In this document: positions 54,215 to 63,036 of the stretch, one piece after another
Layout: the number at the start of each line of letters is the position of its first letter
How positions within the stretch are numbered: the stretch's first letter is position 1
Source of the DNA: Pontibacter arcticus
GTDB lineage: Bacteria > Bacteroidota > Bacteroidia > Cytophagales > Hymenobacteraceae
Direction: 5' to 3'
Assembly: GCF_003284895.1 (NCBI RefSeq)
Contig: NZ_QMDV01000003.1
Coordinates: forward strand, 676,603 to 740,602
Length of the DNA: 64,000 nt
Translations under genes and position numbers: made by a program
The notes under the pieces: model-generated
Seen by the model: only the letters and a program-made list of their open reading frames with translations
What the model was told of the DNA's origin: nothing
Databases searched by the model: none

Positions 54215-54247
54215 AAACCGCCTTTACTATCAGAGCAAAGGCGGTTT
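54215..54247 (-). terminator. Terminator of the MORN-repeat gene
   Basis: Arms aaaccgccttt / aaaggcggttt with an 11-base loop and T-run on the minus strand. It separates the gene at 54266 from the cassette-like block promoter. Confidence 0.85.
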
Positions 54248-54265
54248 ATACTTTGGTTTATACTT

Positions 54266-55585
54266 TTATTTGGCTTTTTCTTCCTGCACCACGCCGTTAC
54301 GGTAAAGTCGGGTCTTAATTACTTTGCCTTCGGGGTTGTGGTATTTCCAGGTGCCGGTTTCGCGGTTGTTCCTGAACTGGCCGGTTACTTCTGTTTTACC
54401 ATCTTCAAAAAACTGTTTAAAAGGGCCAAACCGAAGGCCGTCTTTGTGGTTCGTTTCGGAGAGCAGCTTGCCCGATGGGTAGAAAGCCTGGCTTACGCCT
54501 ACTATTTTGCCATTTTCATACTTATACTTTTCTTTTACCTGTCCGTTCTCGTGGTACACGATGCGGTCGCCGGTCAGTTTGCCGGCAGTAAATGTTTCAG
54601 AAAGCTGTACTTTTTTACCGGGTGCATCAACGTATACTTTCCAGTTGCCGTGTTTCAGCTTGTTTTTAAATTGCTCTTCGGCTTCGGCATTCCCGGAAGG
54701 GTAGTAGCGGGTTATCTTTTTATCGTCGCCGTTGTTGCTGGCCGTAATTTCTTCTTTCAGTTTGCCGTCTTCGTAAAAGTATTGGGCGGTGCCATTTACT
54801 TCTCCGTTTTTATAAGTAATGTTGCTACGCAGTTTGCCGCTCTCGAAGTATGATTTAGCCAGGCCATGCATTTTACCGGCCGCAAAACCACCTTCGGTAC
54901 TCAGTTTGCCACTTCGGAAATAACTCTTAAAAGAACCGTTTTTCTGACCTGCTGCATGGATCACTTCGGTCTGGAGCTGGCCGTTATCAAAGTATGTTTT
55001 GTAGGAACCTTCCAGCATACCGTTGCGGTAAGTGGCTTCTGTTTCGAGGTTGCCATTGAGGTAATAGGTTTTGGCCGGGCCGCTTTGTTTGCTGTCTTTA
55101 TAGGCTATTTCTGATCTCAGCTTGCCGCCTTCGTAATACTCTTTCATGATGCCCTCCGGGAAACCGTTTACAAAAGCCGTCTCCTTCTGAACCGTGCCAT
55201 CCGCGTTGTACAGCTTAAAATACTTGCTTTGTTGGTCGTTTTCGAAGTAGCCTTCCTGCAGCAATTTTCCATCCGGACGATAGGCCTTAAACGGACCGTG
55301 CTTTTTATCCTGCACATAAGTTACCTGCATGCGCTGGTTGCCGTTGGTGTAAAACTCCGTGAAAACGCTGTCTTTTTTACCGGCTACAAACTTGGCAAAT
55401 ACTTCGCGCTCGCCGGTAGGGTAATAGCGGCTGTAGTTGCCCACAATACTCGAATCCGGAAGTATAAAATATTCTTCCTTCAGTTTGGTGTAAAACTCGT
55501 CGTGGTAAGTGGTTACTTTTGTTTGGGCAACAGCGGAGATGCTGACAACGCAAAGTATAACCGGTACTAAAATTAATTTATGCAT
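54266..55585 (-). CDS. Exported MORN/YwqK-type repeat protein
   Basis: A 439-residue protein with a signal peptide (about 1-20, ISAVAQ) and about 14 repeats of roughly 23 residues (for example GPFKAYRPDGKLLQEGYFEN and GSYKTYFDNGQLQTEVIH). These resemble MORN repeats and the repeat of the YwqK antitoxin-like family. Such repeats form extended beta-meanders and bind protein or lipid. The mature protein should be periplasmic or surface-exposed. No toxin gene lies nearby, so a toxin-antitoxin role is not supported. Function unknown. Confidence 0.85.
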   Translation of the reverse strand: MHKLILVPVILCVVSISAVAQTKVTTYHDEFYTKLKEEYFILPDSSIVGNYSRYYPTGEREVFAKFVAGKKDSVFTEFYTNGNQRMQVTYVQDKKHGPFKAYRPDGKLLQEGYFENDQQSKYFKLYNADGTVQKETAFVNGFPEGIMKEYYEGGKLRSEIAYKDSKQSGPAKTYYLNGNLETEATYRNGMLEGSYKTYFDNGQLQTEVIHAAGQKNGSFKSYFRSGKLSTEGGFAAGKMHGLAKSYFESGKLRSNITYKNGEVNGTAQYFYEDGKLKEEITASNNGDDKKITRYYPSGNAEAEEQFKNKLKHGNWKVYVDAPGKKVQLSETFTAGKLTGDRIVYHENGQVKEKYKYENGKIVGVSQAFYPSGKLLSETNHKDGLRFGPFKQFFEDGKTEVTGQFRNNRETGTWKYHNPEGKVIKTRLYRNGVVQEEKAK

Positions 55586-55716
55586 AACATTTGGGGCGAT
55601 GGATCTGCTAATGTATAAGTTTATACTTTGTGATAAACACAGCGGGTATGGCAAACAGTTTAAAACGGGTTCAACTTGCTGGTATTTTTCAGGCTGATGC
55701 TCAAATTTATACTTTA

Positions 55717-55835
55717 AAGCTGTTTTGAGTTTTCAATTATAGTACCTTCCGTCGCGCCGTTGTTGGTGTTTTCACCGGCAACTTTACTTTCTCAAACAGG
55801 TGCTTGCTGGTGAAAACACGCAGCAAGGGCAGCAG
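55717..55835. repeat. REPIN-like element, copy B
   Basis: A 119-base element in opposite orientation to copy A (21321-21438). The complementary strand starts ctgctgcccttgctgcgtg and shares its first 34 bases and the tactataattgaaaac tail exactly, with divergence in the middle. It also has inverted arms (ttgctgg...; gttgttgg...). Confidence 0.75.
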
Positions 55836-55906
55836 CTTTTCTTTATAAAAAACGCAAGAACAGATTATCATGAAAGTATAAACCAGTTGAGCTGCTCAAA
55901 ATAAAA

Positions 55907-55934
55907 GAGGCCTTACGAACTAACGCAAGGCCTC
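55907..55934 (-). terminator. Terminator of the thiolase gene
   Basis: Imperfect arms gaggccttacg / cgcaaggcctc with a short loop and T-rich tail on the minus strand, 35 bases beyond the thiolase stop codon. Confidence 0.7.
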
Positions 55935-55968
55935 CCTCAAACAGTATGCCGAAGGGCAAACTTTATAC

Positions 55969-57153
55969 TTATACGCGCTCGATCACGATAGAAGAAGCAC
56001 CGCCACCGCCGTTGCAGATACCGGTAACACCAATTTTACCATCATGTTTAGCCAGTACGTTGCAAAGTGTAACCACAATACGCGCACCAGATGCACCCAG
56101 CGGGTGACCTAAAGATACCGCACCGCCATATACGTTTACGTTACCGCCTTCCAGTCCAAGTTTCTGGTTGTTGGCAATCGATACTACCGAGAAAGCCTCG
56201 TTGATCTCGTAAAAATCAACTTCTTCTGGCGTTACGCCTGCGTTTTTAAGCGCTTTTGGTATAGCCAGTGATGGCGTAGTCGTAAACCAGATCGGGTCCT
56301 GCTCTGCATCAGCAAAGCCACGGATCTTTGCAAGTGGCTTCAGGCCAAGTTCTTCTGCTTTTTCTTTGCTCATCAGAAGTAAGGCAGCTGCACCATCATT
56401 CAAAGTAGAAGCGTTGGCAGCCGTTACTGTTCCTGCTTTATCGAAAACAGGGCGCAGGCCGGCAATTTTATCAAAGTTTACTTTAGAGTATTCTTCGTCT
56501 TCGGTTACAAAGATAGAGTCTTTGCCACGCTGCGGAATTTCTACAGGTACGATCTCTTCTTTAAAATGACCTGCTTTTGATGCTTCTGCTGCTTTTCTGT
56601 AAGAATTGGTTGCATATTCATCCTGCATTTCGCGGGTGATGTTCATTTCGCGGGCTGTGTTTTCTGCTGCGTTCCCCATATGGAAATCGTTGTACACATC
56701 CCATAAACCATCTCTGATCAAACCATCAGCCATTTGCATATGGCCCATTTTAGCACCCCAACGCGCTTTCTCTACATAATAGGGTACGTTGCTCATGCTC
56801 TCCATACCACCAGCCACAATCACATCTTTGTGGCCCAGCATAATAGCCTGCGCCGCAAACATGATGGCTTTAGTACCGGATGCACATACTTTGTTGATGG
56901 TTGTACACTCCACGTTATAGCCAAGACCAGCCTTAACAGCAGCCTGTCGTGCAGGTGCCTGGCCCACGTTAGCCGATAGCACGTTGCCCATGATAACTTC
57001 CTGAACAAGCTCTTTGTCGATACCGGCTTTTTCTACAGCGCCTTTGATGGCTGCTGCACCTAGTTCCGTAGCCGAAAGGCTGGCTAAAGCGCCGCCAAAA
57101 CTACCGATCGGAGTACGAACCGCCGAGATAATATATACTTCTTTCGTTTGCAT
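55969..57153 (-). CDS. Acetyl-CoA C-acetyltransferase (thiolase)
   Basis: A 394-residue thiolase interconverting two acetyl-CoA and acetoacetyl-CoA, or cutting 3-ketoacyl-CoA. The active-site Cys is in INKVCASGTKA (Cys90). The second Cys and the His are in CNGGGGASSIVIE and VSLGHPLGASGARI. The start MQTKEVYIISAVRTPIG was chosen inside a longer open frame. Biosynthetic versus degradative use cannot be decided. Single gene with a clear terminator. Confidence 0.93.
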   Translation of the reverse strand: MQTKEVYIISAVRTPIGSFGGALASLSATELGAAAIKGAVEKAGIDKELVQEVIMGNVLSANVGQAPARQAAVKAGLGYNVECTTINKVCASGTKAIMFAAQAIMLGHKDVIVAGGMESMSNVPYYVEKARWGAKMGHMQMADGLIRDGLWDVYNDFHMGNAAENTAREMNITREMQDEYATNSYRKAAEASKAGHFKEEIVPVEIPQRGKDSIFVTEDEEYSKVNFDKIAGLRPVFDKAGTVTAANASTLNDGAAALLLMSKEKAEELGLKPLAKIRGFADAEQDPIWFTTTPSLAIPKALKNAGVTPEEVDFYEINEAFSVVSIANNQKLGLEGGNVNVYGGAVSLGHPLGASGARIVVTLCNVLAKHDGKIGVTGICNGGGGASSIVIERV

Positions 57154-57358
57154 AGTAAATTTAAGATTTCGTTGTGTGAAATTAAGGTGTTTTAGCCTTA
57201 AAACCAAACGCTCGTTAGGTAAGTAGCCAATTAGCGGTTTGGTATACTTCCGGACCAGAAAGTAGGCCGTAATTTATACTTTTCAGGAGGTTTGCCTGAT
57301 AACAGTTGCGTTGTAAGTTTGGTTTACATTTTAAGGCGAACAAACTGAAGTATAGCGA

Positions 57359-57871
57359 TCAGTTGGCAGCAGCCGTTGCTTTTAATTCTTTCACCCGGTC
57401 TTCGAAGTATAGATTTTGCTTGCCTTCGCCATCTATGGCAACCGCTTTAAAAATGGCTTCGATCTCAGGTTCATGGTTTTCGCGTTTCCCTTTCCGGGCA
57501 TCTATGTAAGCAAAGCGCATCCAGATCACCGCTTTTATACTTCCATTTTCGATGTCGAGCATTTTTGCTTCCATCAGAATCTCGTTAGCAGTATACCAGC
57601 GTAAGCAGGTCTGTATTTTCACTTCTTCCATCAGTTTCAGCTCGCGCAGGTAAGCAATCTGGTTTGAGCTTACTACCCATACTTTGCCGCTTTGCTTCAT
57701 GTGGGCGTAAATGTCCAGTTCGTAGTTTTCGCGGAGCTGGTCTTCGCGGGCGTTCAGGAAATAGTCTATATAACGGCTATTGTTCAGGTGCCCGAAGGGG
57801 TCGCAATCCTCAAAACGAACGCGGGCTGTGGATTCAAGTAACTTGGGTAAGTTCGATAAGTCAGTTTTCAT
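57359..57871 (-). CDS. Acyl-CoA thioesterase (4HBT hot-dog fold)
   Basis: A 170-residue hot-dog-fold protein. The motif RVRFEDCDPFGHLNNSRYIDYF (about 18-39) with Asp and HLNN is typical of 4-hydroxybenzoyl-CoA-thioesterase-type enzymes. It hydrolyses an acyl-CoA, and chain preference is unknown. It lies 80 bases beyond the batC stop, on the same strand. Confidence 0.88.
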   Translation of the reverse strand: MKTDLSNLPKLLESTARVRFEDCDPFGHLNNSRYIDYFLNAREDQLRENYELDIYAHMKQSGKVWVVSSNQIAYLRELKLMEEVKIQTCLRWYTANEILMEAKMLDIENGSIKAVIWMRFAYIDARKGKRENHEPEIEAIFKAVAIDGEGKQNLYFEDRVKELKATAAAN

Positions 57872-57950
57872 GGTTTTGTTTCAGGTTTATACTTTGGAAT
57901 AGCCTGTTCAGCTTTATACTTCATAGAACAAGTGTAAACTTACTTTATAC

Positions 57951-58892
57951 TTACCAGTCGGGTAGGGAAGGGTCGGGCTTTTTGGTTGCTTTTTTAGGCA
58001 ACTGCTGCAGGTACTGTAGTTCTACGTTCCGCATGGCATCGAGCAGTAATTTTGCTTTGTCCGGCGATAGTTTGGGTTGCTTCCGGAGGTTGCTTTGCGT
58101 TTGTGCCTGCGTATCATTTTCTGTTATGCTTTCTGCACCGGCGCGTTTCTGTGGCTGGTTCGGGTCAAAATTGCTGTCGGGGTTCTGGCCCAGTTCATCG
58201 CCCGGGTTGCGGCCGCTCTTTTCTTCACGCTCTTTCTCGGCCTGCTGGTTTTCAGAGGTGCCTCCTGGTTGCTTGTCTGTACCATTTTCATCCGCAGCAG
58301 GCGTGTCTGTTTCTTCTTCCTCCGTGCCCTGGTCGTCGGGGTTTTTCTTAGGCTGAGGTTGCAACTCATCAGCTGCCGGCGGCGGACCCGCTAAACTATC
58401 GCTTTGGTCGTCGTCTTCAGGTTGGTTTTGTGCCGTTTCGTCCTGCGCTTTTTCAGGATGAAGCTCGAGGTACTTTTTCAGCAATTCGTAGTTATAGCGT
58501 GCCGTTTCGTTGGATGGCTCTACGATTAATGCTTGCTTATATAAAGCCAGCGCGTATTTATACTTGTGCTGGGTGCTGGCAATGTTACCAAGCTGCAAAT
58601 GCACTACGGCCCGCAAGTGACTCGACGGATGGTCGGCCAGCAGCTGGTATTCCTGCTGGGCTTTCTCCATTTGCCCGGACCGGTAATAGGCGTGCGCCAG
58701 GTTTAACTGCAGTTGGTCGTCTTCTACTTCGAGGTCGTACAGGAGATAATTATACGTGGTGATCGCACTCAGATAATCCGCTCGTTTATAGTCTGCGGCA
58801 GCTTGTTTGGCATACTGGTTTATCTTCGTGATGGTATTTAATCCACCCGAAAACAAGCTGATAAGCAAGATGCCGTAAAGTAAAAGCTTCAT
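57951..58892 (-). CDS. BatC-like TPR protein
   Basis: A 313-residue protein with an N-terminal hydrophobic signal/anchor (about 1-20), TPR repeats at about 35-140 (DYLSAITTYNYLLYDLEVED; YKYALALYKQALIVEPSNE) and a low-complexity acidic Gln/Glu/Pro/Asp tail. The C-terminus PDPSLPDW is typical of Bat-operon TPR proteins. It overlaps batB by four bases. Bat proteins are linked to aerotolerance and stress in Bacteroidota, but the exact mechanism is unknown. Confidence 0.8.
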   Translation of the reverse strand: MKLLLYGILLISLFSGGLNTITKINQYAKQAAADYKRADYLSAITTYNYLLYDLEVEDDQLQLNLAHAYYRSGQMEKAQQEYQLLADHPSSHLRAVVHLQLGNIASTQHKYKYALALYKQALIVEPSNETARYNYELLKKYLELHPEKAQDETAQNQPEDDDQSDSLAGPPPAADELQPQPKKNPDDQGTEEEETDTPAADENGTDKQPGGTSENQQAEKEREEKSGRNPGDELGQNPDSNFDPNQPQKRAGAESITENDTQAQTQSNLRKQPKLSPDKAKLLLDAMRNVELQYLQQLPKKATKKPDPSLPDW

Positions 58893-59860
58893 ATCCGGAT
58901 CAGTTTAACAGCCAGCAAACCATCCAGGGCAATAAGCAACAGGGCCAGCGCGAGCGGGTAAATATACTTATTAGCTGTTACATCAATGGTTTTGCTTTCG
59001 CGCAGTTCGCCTTCAATGTTGTTAATTGCACTGATGAGCTTATTAACTTCGCTTACGCGGTTGTTCACTTCAAAATATTCGCCGTCGGTCAGTTCAGCCA
59101 GTTCCTGCATGGCCGTAGCGTTCAGCTGTGTTACCACCATCTTGCCTTCACTATCGCGCTTAAACCGGTTGCCCACCGGAATTCGTCCGCCCTCCGGCGT
59201 GCCAACTCCCAACGTAAACACACGGATATTCTGTTCTTTCAGTTGTTCGGCCAGTTGCGCTACGTCTTCGCCAAAATTTTCACCATCGCTTATCAGCACC
59301 AGCACACGGGCCTTTTGTTCTTCGGTTTCAAGAGCGGGGTTCTGCTGAAATTTATCCAACGTTAATTGTAGTACCGCCTCAAAATTCGTGGTGTGGTGTG
59401 GCAGTAGGTCCGTGTGCAGTGTTCTGGTGAAAAGCTGTAAGGCACTCTGGTCGTAGGTAAGCGGGCTATGTATAAAGGCTTCCGAAGAAAAAATCATCAA
59501 CCCGATTCTGTCAGAGTTAAAGCGCTGGATCAGGCGGAGCAGTTCGTGTTTGGTCTTCTCGAGGCGAGAAGGCTGCACATCCGTCGCGTTCATCGATTGC
59601 GACAAGTCCACCGCAATGTATAGATCCTTGCCAATGGTTTTGATCTCTTTTTTCATGGCACCGAACGAGGGGCCAAGTATGGCAATAATGATCAGGGCTA
59701 CATAGAGATGGCGCAGTACAAATTTGATCCAGATGCCGTGCGGCCGCAGCTTAAAGAAATTGGACACGCGCATTACCCGGAACATAAAACCTGCATACAG
59801 CCCTATAAATAAGGTGCCGAACAGGATTTCGAGCAGGGTAATGGATTGGTACCAGGTCAT
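58889..59860 (-). CDS. BatB-like vWA membrane protein
   Basis: A 323-residue protein with two N-terminal membrane helices (about 8-25, 45-65), a vWA domain at about 80-290 with MIDAS residues DLSQSMNATD, the Thr of HHTTNFEAVL and SDGENFGED, and a C-terminal helix (about 300-320). It anchors in the inner membrane facing the periplasm. The start MTWYQSITLLEILFG was preferred to an ATG 33 bases earlier. The batC ATG overlaps its stop codon. No moxR, batA or batD is seen in the window. Confidence 0.85.
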   Translation of the reverse strand: MTWYQSITLLEILFGTLFIGLYAGFMFRVMRVSNFFKLRPHGIWIKFVLRHLYVALIIIAILGPSFGAMKKEIKTIGKDLYIAVDLSQSMNATDVQPSRLEKTKHELLRLIQRFNSDRIGLMIFSSEAFIHSPLTYDQSALQLFTRTLHTDLLPHHTTNFEAVLQLTLDKFQQNPALETEEQKARVLVLISDGENFGEDVAQLAEQLKEQNIRVFTLGVGTPEGGRIPVGNRFKRDSEGKMVVTQLNATAMQELAELTDGEYFEVNNRVSEVNKLISAINNIEGELRESKTIDVTANKYIYPLALALLLIALDGLLAVKLIRI

Positions 59861-59893
59861 TTCTGAGATTAAAGGAAGCGCTTGTGCTAGCAA

Positions 59894-60112
59894 ATATACT
59901 AAAGCTGGCTGTACTTAAACTACTTTGCTGTGCACGTTAATGTAGCTTACGCTTACCTGTGGCTTGCTTTTAAGGGCCTGGAGCAAAAAAATCAGATATT
60001 TTTTCAAATTTTTTCTTCTTCCCAATTCTAATACTATCAATCACTTACACGAATGCCAGGTTGTTTTCAAGTATAAATACTGGGTTCAGGCTTTAAAATT
60101 TACGTGAGAGTA
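59894..60112. other. Spacer between batB and the tRNA cluster
   Basis: About 220 bases of divergent, AT-rich spacer with no supported gene. The promoter of tRNA-Ser begins at its right end. Confidence 0.55.
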
Positions 60113-60143
60113 TTGCTCAGTTACGGGTAAAGTTGTAAGTTTG
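60113..60143 (+). promoter_or_regulatory. Promoter of tRNA-Ser
   Basis: TTG (60113-60115), 20 bases, then TAAGTTTG (60136-60143), 25 bases before the mature tRNA. Confidence 0.7.
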
Positions 60144-60168
60144 CATACTCTTTAGCAGAAAGAGGCCC

Positions 60169-60255
60169 GGAGAGGTGGGTGAGTGGCTGAAACCAGCAGT
60201 TTGCTAAACTGCCGTACTCGTAAGGGTACCGGGGGTTCGAATCCCCCCCCCTCCG
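60169..60255 (+). tRNA. tRNA-Ser (GCU anticodon)
   Basis: An 87-base type II tRNA with a long variable arm. The anticodon stem-loop gcagttt-GCT-aaactgc gives GCU, reading AGC/AGU codons. The T-arm ggggg-ttcgaat-ccccc is perfect. The acceptor stem has one A-C mismatch at its fifth pair, next to a run of nine C. No CCA is encoded. Confidence 0.93.
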
Positions 60256-60282
60256 CAAGCGAAAATAAATTTTAAAAAAGTT

Positions 60283-60312
60283 TTGACTATTTAAAATAAT
60301 CGCTTACTTTTG
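60283..60312 (+). promoter_or_regulatory. Promoter of tRNA-Pro
   Basis: TTTTG ending at 60285, exactly 19 bases, then TACTTTTG (60305-60312), a canonical promoter for this phylum. Confidence 0.75.
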
Positions 60313-60366
60313 CATCGCATTCAGAGATAAACACTGCAAAGTATTACCGGTTCTGAGTGTATAGTT

Positions 60367-60440
60367 CGGGGTGTAGCGTAGCCCGGTATCGCGCCACATT
60401 TGGGATGTGGAGGTCGTAGGTTCGAATCCTGCCACCCCGA
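60367..60440 (+). tRNA. tRNA-Pro (UGG anticodon)
   Basis: A 74-base tRNA with acceptor cggggtg / caccccg fully paired. The anticodon loop ccacatt-TGG-gatgtgg gives UGG (codon CCN). The T-loop ttcgaat is present. No CCA is encoded. Confidence 0.95.
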
Positions 60441-60446
60441 CAATAA

Positions 60447-60474
60447 AAATTCGGAAGAGATTCCGAATTTTTTG
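60447..60474 (+). terminator. Terminator after tRNA-Pro
   Basis: Arms aaattcggaa / ttccgaattt with a gaga loop, then TTTG and a T-rich tail. It suggests tRNA-Pro is partly separated from tRNA-Arg. Confidence 0.7.
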
Positions 60475-60507
60475 TTTAAGGAAGTTTTTAAAACTCCATT
60501 AAGCGCT

Positions 60508-60581
60508 GGCCCCGTAGCTCAGCTGGATAGAGCAACTGCCTTCTAAGCAGTAGGTCTTTGGTTCGAATCCAAACGGGGTCA
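60508..60581 (+). tRNA. tRNA-Arg (UCU anticodon)
   Basis: A 74-base tRNA. Acceptor ggccccg / cggggtc includes one G-T pair. The anticodon loop actgcct-TCT-aagcagt gives UCU (codons AGA/AGG). The T-loop ttcgaat is present. No CCA is encoded. No promoter was found in the short gap, so read-through from tRNA-Pro is likely. Confidence 0.93.
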
Positions 60582-60589
60582 CATTAAGC

Positions 60590-60630
60590 AGAAAGCCAGA
60601 TAACAAAATGTTATCTGGCTTTCTTGTTTT
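60590..60630 (+). terminator. Terminator of the tRNA cluster
   Basis: 16-base perfect arms agaaagccagataaca / complement with a 3-base loop and a T-rich tail. Confidence 0.88.
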
Positions 60631-60659
60631 AGCCCTTTTTCCTATTGTATCCTTTCAGT

Positions 60660-61193
60660 CTACTTTATAGAATGTTCGTTTGTAAATTCATAAAGCAGCA
60701 ATTCTTCTTCACTATTTGGTAAGATCACCAGTTTCTTAAATATAAATCCCAGCTTAATCAGGAGTTTTTGGGAAGACACATTCTCTTTAGCTGTAATTGC
60801 TTTTAAACTGGCTATTCCAAATTCTTCAATGCCAGCTCGTTTGAGTTCGTGAGCAGCTTCAAAAGCATAACCCATGTGCTCGTATGCTGAAAGAAAGGCA
60901 AATCCAATGTCGATCCCTTCTATTCCTTCTCTGTCATATAGTCCGCAGATACCCATTTTTGCATGGTCTGTTTTCCGGATGACAGTGTAAGTTGAATAAC
61001 CAAGCCTTTTTAATTGGGGGCGAAATTTAATTTGAATATAATTCTTCGCTTCCTCAATCGTATTCACATTTCGGTCTCCTATAAATTTTTTCCATTTAGG
61101 AGTGTTCAATAATTCGAAGATAAAAGCTGCATCTTCTTCAGAAGTGGGCTTTAAAATCAACCTTTCTGTTTCAAATGATCTATAGAGGCTCAT
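60660..61193 (-). CDS. GNAT-family N-acetyltransferase (RimJ/RimL type)
   Basis: A 177-residue acetyl-CoA-dependent acetyltransferase. FETERLILKPTSEEDAAFIFELLN at the start (in two parts), GICGLYDREGIEGIDIGFAFLSAY in the core, and ASLKAITAKENVSSQKLLIKLGF at the acetyl-CoA site are typical of the RimJ/RimL subfamily. The substrate (ribosomal protein, antibiotic or small metabolite) is unknown. It is AT-rich and not part of an operon. Confidence 0.88.
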   Translation of the reverse strand: MSLYRSFETERLILKPTSEEDAAFIFELLNTPKWKKFIGDRNVNTIEEAKNYIQIKFRPQLKRLGYSTYTVIRKTDHAKMGICGLYDREGIEGIDIGFAFLSAYEHMGYAFEAAHELKRAGIEEFGIASLKAITAKENVSSQKLLIKLGFIFKKLVILPNSEEELLLYEFTNEHSIK

Positions 61194-61340
61194 GTGGGTT
61201 GTCTAACAGGTTAAAATAGACTGTAGTTAGCATGCGATTAAATGCTTGTAGTTTTTGCCGGGAGATAAAAAGTTCTCAGCATGTTAAAGTGGCTAATATT
61301 AATTAGAATAAAAAATGAGGAGGAGTTTGCATGATTCCCA

Positions 61341-61754
61341 TTATTCAAAAAGCCATTCGAGTGCCTTTTCCTCTTCCAGGAAATGCTCGATCTGAAAGGT
61401 TTTATTCGGATACTTAGCAGTGTATTGGGCTTCCTGCAGGCGCAATGTATCCATCAGATCCAGACTCTCTAACGAAGTTAAATAGGCTAGCTTTTTAAAT
61501 TTGTCTTCAAACAGCGGAAAGATTTCCTTCAGGGTCCAGTTCTGGTCGCAATATTCCATGTACGAGCGCTGGCGTATATCGTACAGGGCAAGGGTGATGT
61601 TTTGTGCCAAGGCGTATTCTGTGACCAGGGAGATATACTTTCTAAATTCCTTACTGGTAGGTTGCCGTAACCAGACGCCCTTAATAAATTTTTTAGCCAG
61701 ATCTACTTCAACAGTAAGAGCGTCATTATGAAAAATTAATTCCAGTTGTAACAT
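61341..61754 (-). CDS. Hypothetical protein
   Basis: A 137-residue cytoplasmic protein of mixed alpha/beta character (LTVEVDLAKKFIKGVWLRQPTS; ITLALYDIRQRSYMEYC). The alternating strand-helix order recalls the Bacteroidota STAS-like/SpoIIAA-like domain, but no diagnostic motif is present. The frame is well delimited and the codon use is credible. Function unknown. Confidence 0.6.
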   Translation of the reverse strand: MLQLELIFHNDALTVEVDLAKKFIKGVWLRQPTSKEFRKYISLVTEYALAQNITLALYDIRQRSYMEYCDQNWTLKEIFPLFEDKFKKLAYLTSLESLDLMDTLRLQEAQYTAKYPNKTFQIEHFLEEEKALEWLFE

Positions 61755-63036
61755 AGGTAGCAGCAGGTTTGGGGCGTCAATGAAATTTTTAATAAAGTAA
61801 CATTAATAATCCGTTTAGCTACGTCCTGAATTCAGATGCCAAGACAGGACAGTACGTCTTCTTTGGTCAGAAAATATATTTTCCACAGCATCTTTCAGGC
61901 TTTCTTTATACGTGCCAACAGCTAAGGATTGATTCGTGGAGGTAGAAGCGTAGGAGGCTATAAGCATGCTACAGGACATGCATTGTTGTTGATTTTTATC
62001 AAAGCCTTGCCCGTAAATTAAGCCTGATTCGGACAACTCAAAAAACTAATGTTTTGATATGTTCCTTAACCAATATAAGAGGGAAAGATTAGTACCCTGG
62101 TTCACTGCTTTACTACTAAAATCCACTCGAATCAGCGCTATTTCAATGTTTCTATAAAACGCCATAGCACAAACCCTTCTTTTTATAAAGCCCTAATTAG
62201 GCTGCCTCATCCAGCGGGATTGGTGTCAGGTTTGTGTTATAACGCTTAACGATTAAGAAGCAAGCGTAAGCTTTTGGTTGATATGCCACGAAAGAACGCT
62301 TGTTATTTTATGAAAACAGCGTTTCTCAACGTTCCCCAATTTTACCCTTTTCATGCGCAATGTGATCAGCCTGAAGAGTTACACTCCGCTCTCTTCTTTA
62401 TACCCATACTATTAAGTGCCGGCTTACTGCATTACTATTGTGGCGCTGGCTGAACCAGACAGTTTCACTTCATACTATCGACACCAACATAATAGCTGGC
62501 TATTTTTTAATATTAATATAATTTTATAAAAATAGTTATAAATATAATGTTAAGGTATTAAGAGTTTTTACTTAAAAAAGTATTAGTAATGCAGGTAATA
62601 TTAGTTAAGAGTGTTATAGCAAAATGTTCAATTTGTAATGATGTTTAAACTTTGGTGATAAAGGGCATGTTGTTGGTTGGTTAGCCTAGATTTGTTAAGT
62701 GTTTACTCCTGTTTAGGGTCTAAATTGCCTGTATTTTGTACTTAAGTTATAATGTAATAGGAAAGTTACATGAATCTTACTTTTTTTTTAAAAAATGAAA
62801 TTAATTATATCTCGACGTTGTCTATCAGTTTATAAGCAATAAAACGGAAGCTTATTATTTAAATAGTTATATTATTTTCTAATTAAATTTCTACTTAAGT
62901 AATCCGATATTAATTAAAAAAAGCTTATTTGTATTTACATTTTTATTACTGATAACCTAATATTATTCAATTTTCAATAACTTAATAATTACTATTTGTT
63001 TAATTTTTTACTACTTATTTTTAAAACAGACTTTTT
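61755..63036. other. Long AT-rich non-coding region
   Basis: About 1.28 kb with no supported gene. A 73-codon frame at 61815-62036 has no credible motif. The right 500 bases are extremely A+T-rich (long runs of tatt/aatt) and end at the lyase-like gene, so they could hold its promoter. No AAGTATR motif is present between 61755 and 63036. Confidence 0.6.

Larger units (their letters stand above)
55655..55968. other. Spacer with REPIN-like copy B and terminator
   Basis: 314 bases between the MORN-repeat gene and the thiolase gene, both on the minus strand. It contains the REPIN-like element (55717-55835) and the thiolase terminator (55907-55934), and no further gene. Confidence 0.7.

Noticed and set aside
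54266..55585. YwqK-type antitoxin of a toxin-antitoxin pair
   Set aside because: The protein is exported and no toxin gene is adjacent. The name reflects repeat similarity only.
61815..62036. A 73-codon minus-strand frame
   Set aside because: Short, no recognised motif, no promoter, and surrounded by non-coding AT-rich sequence.
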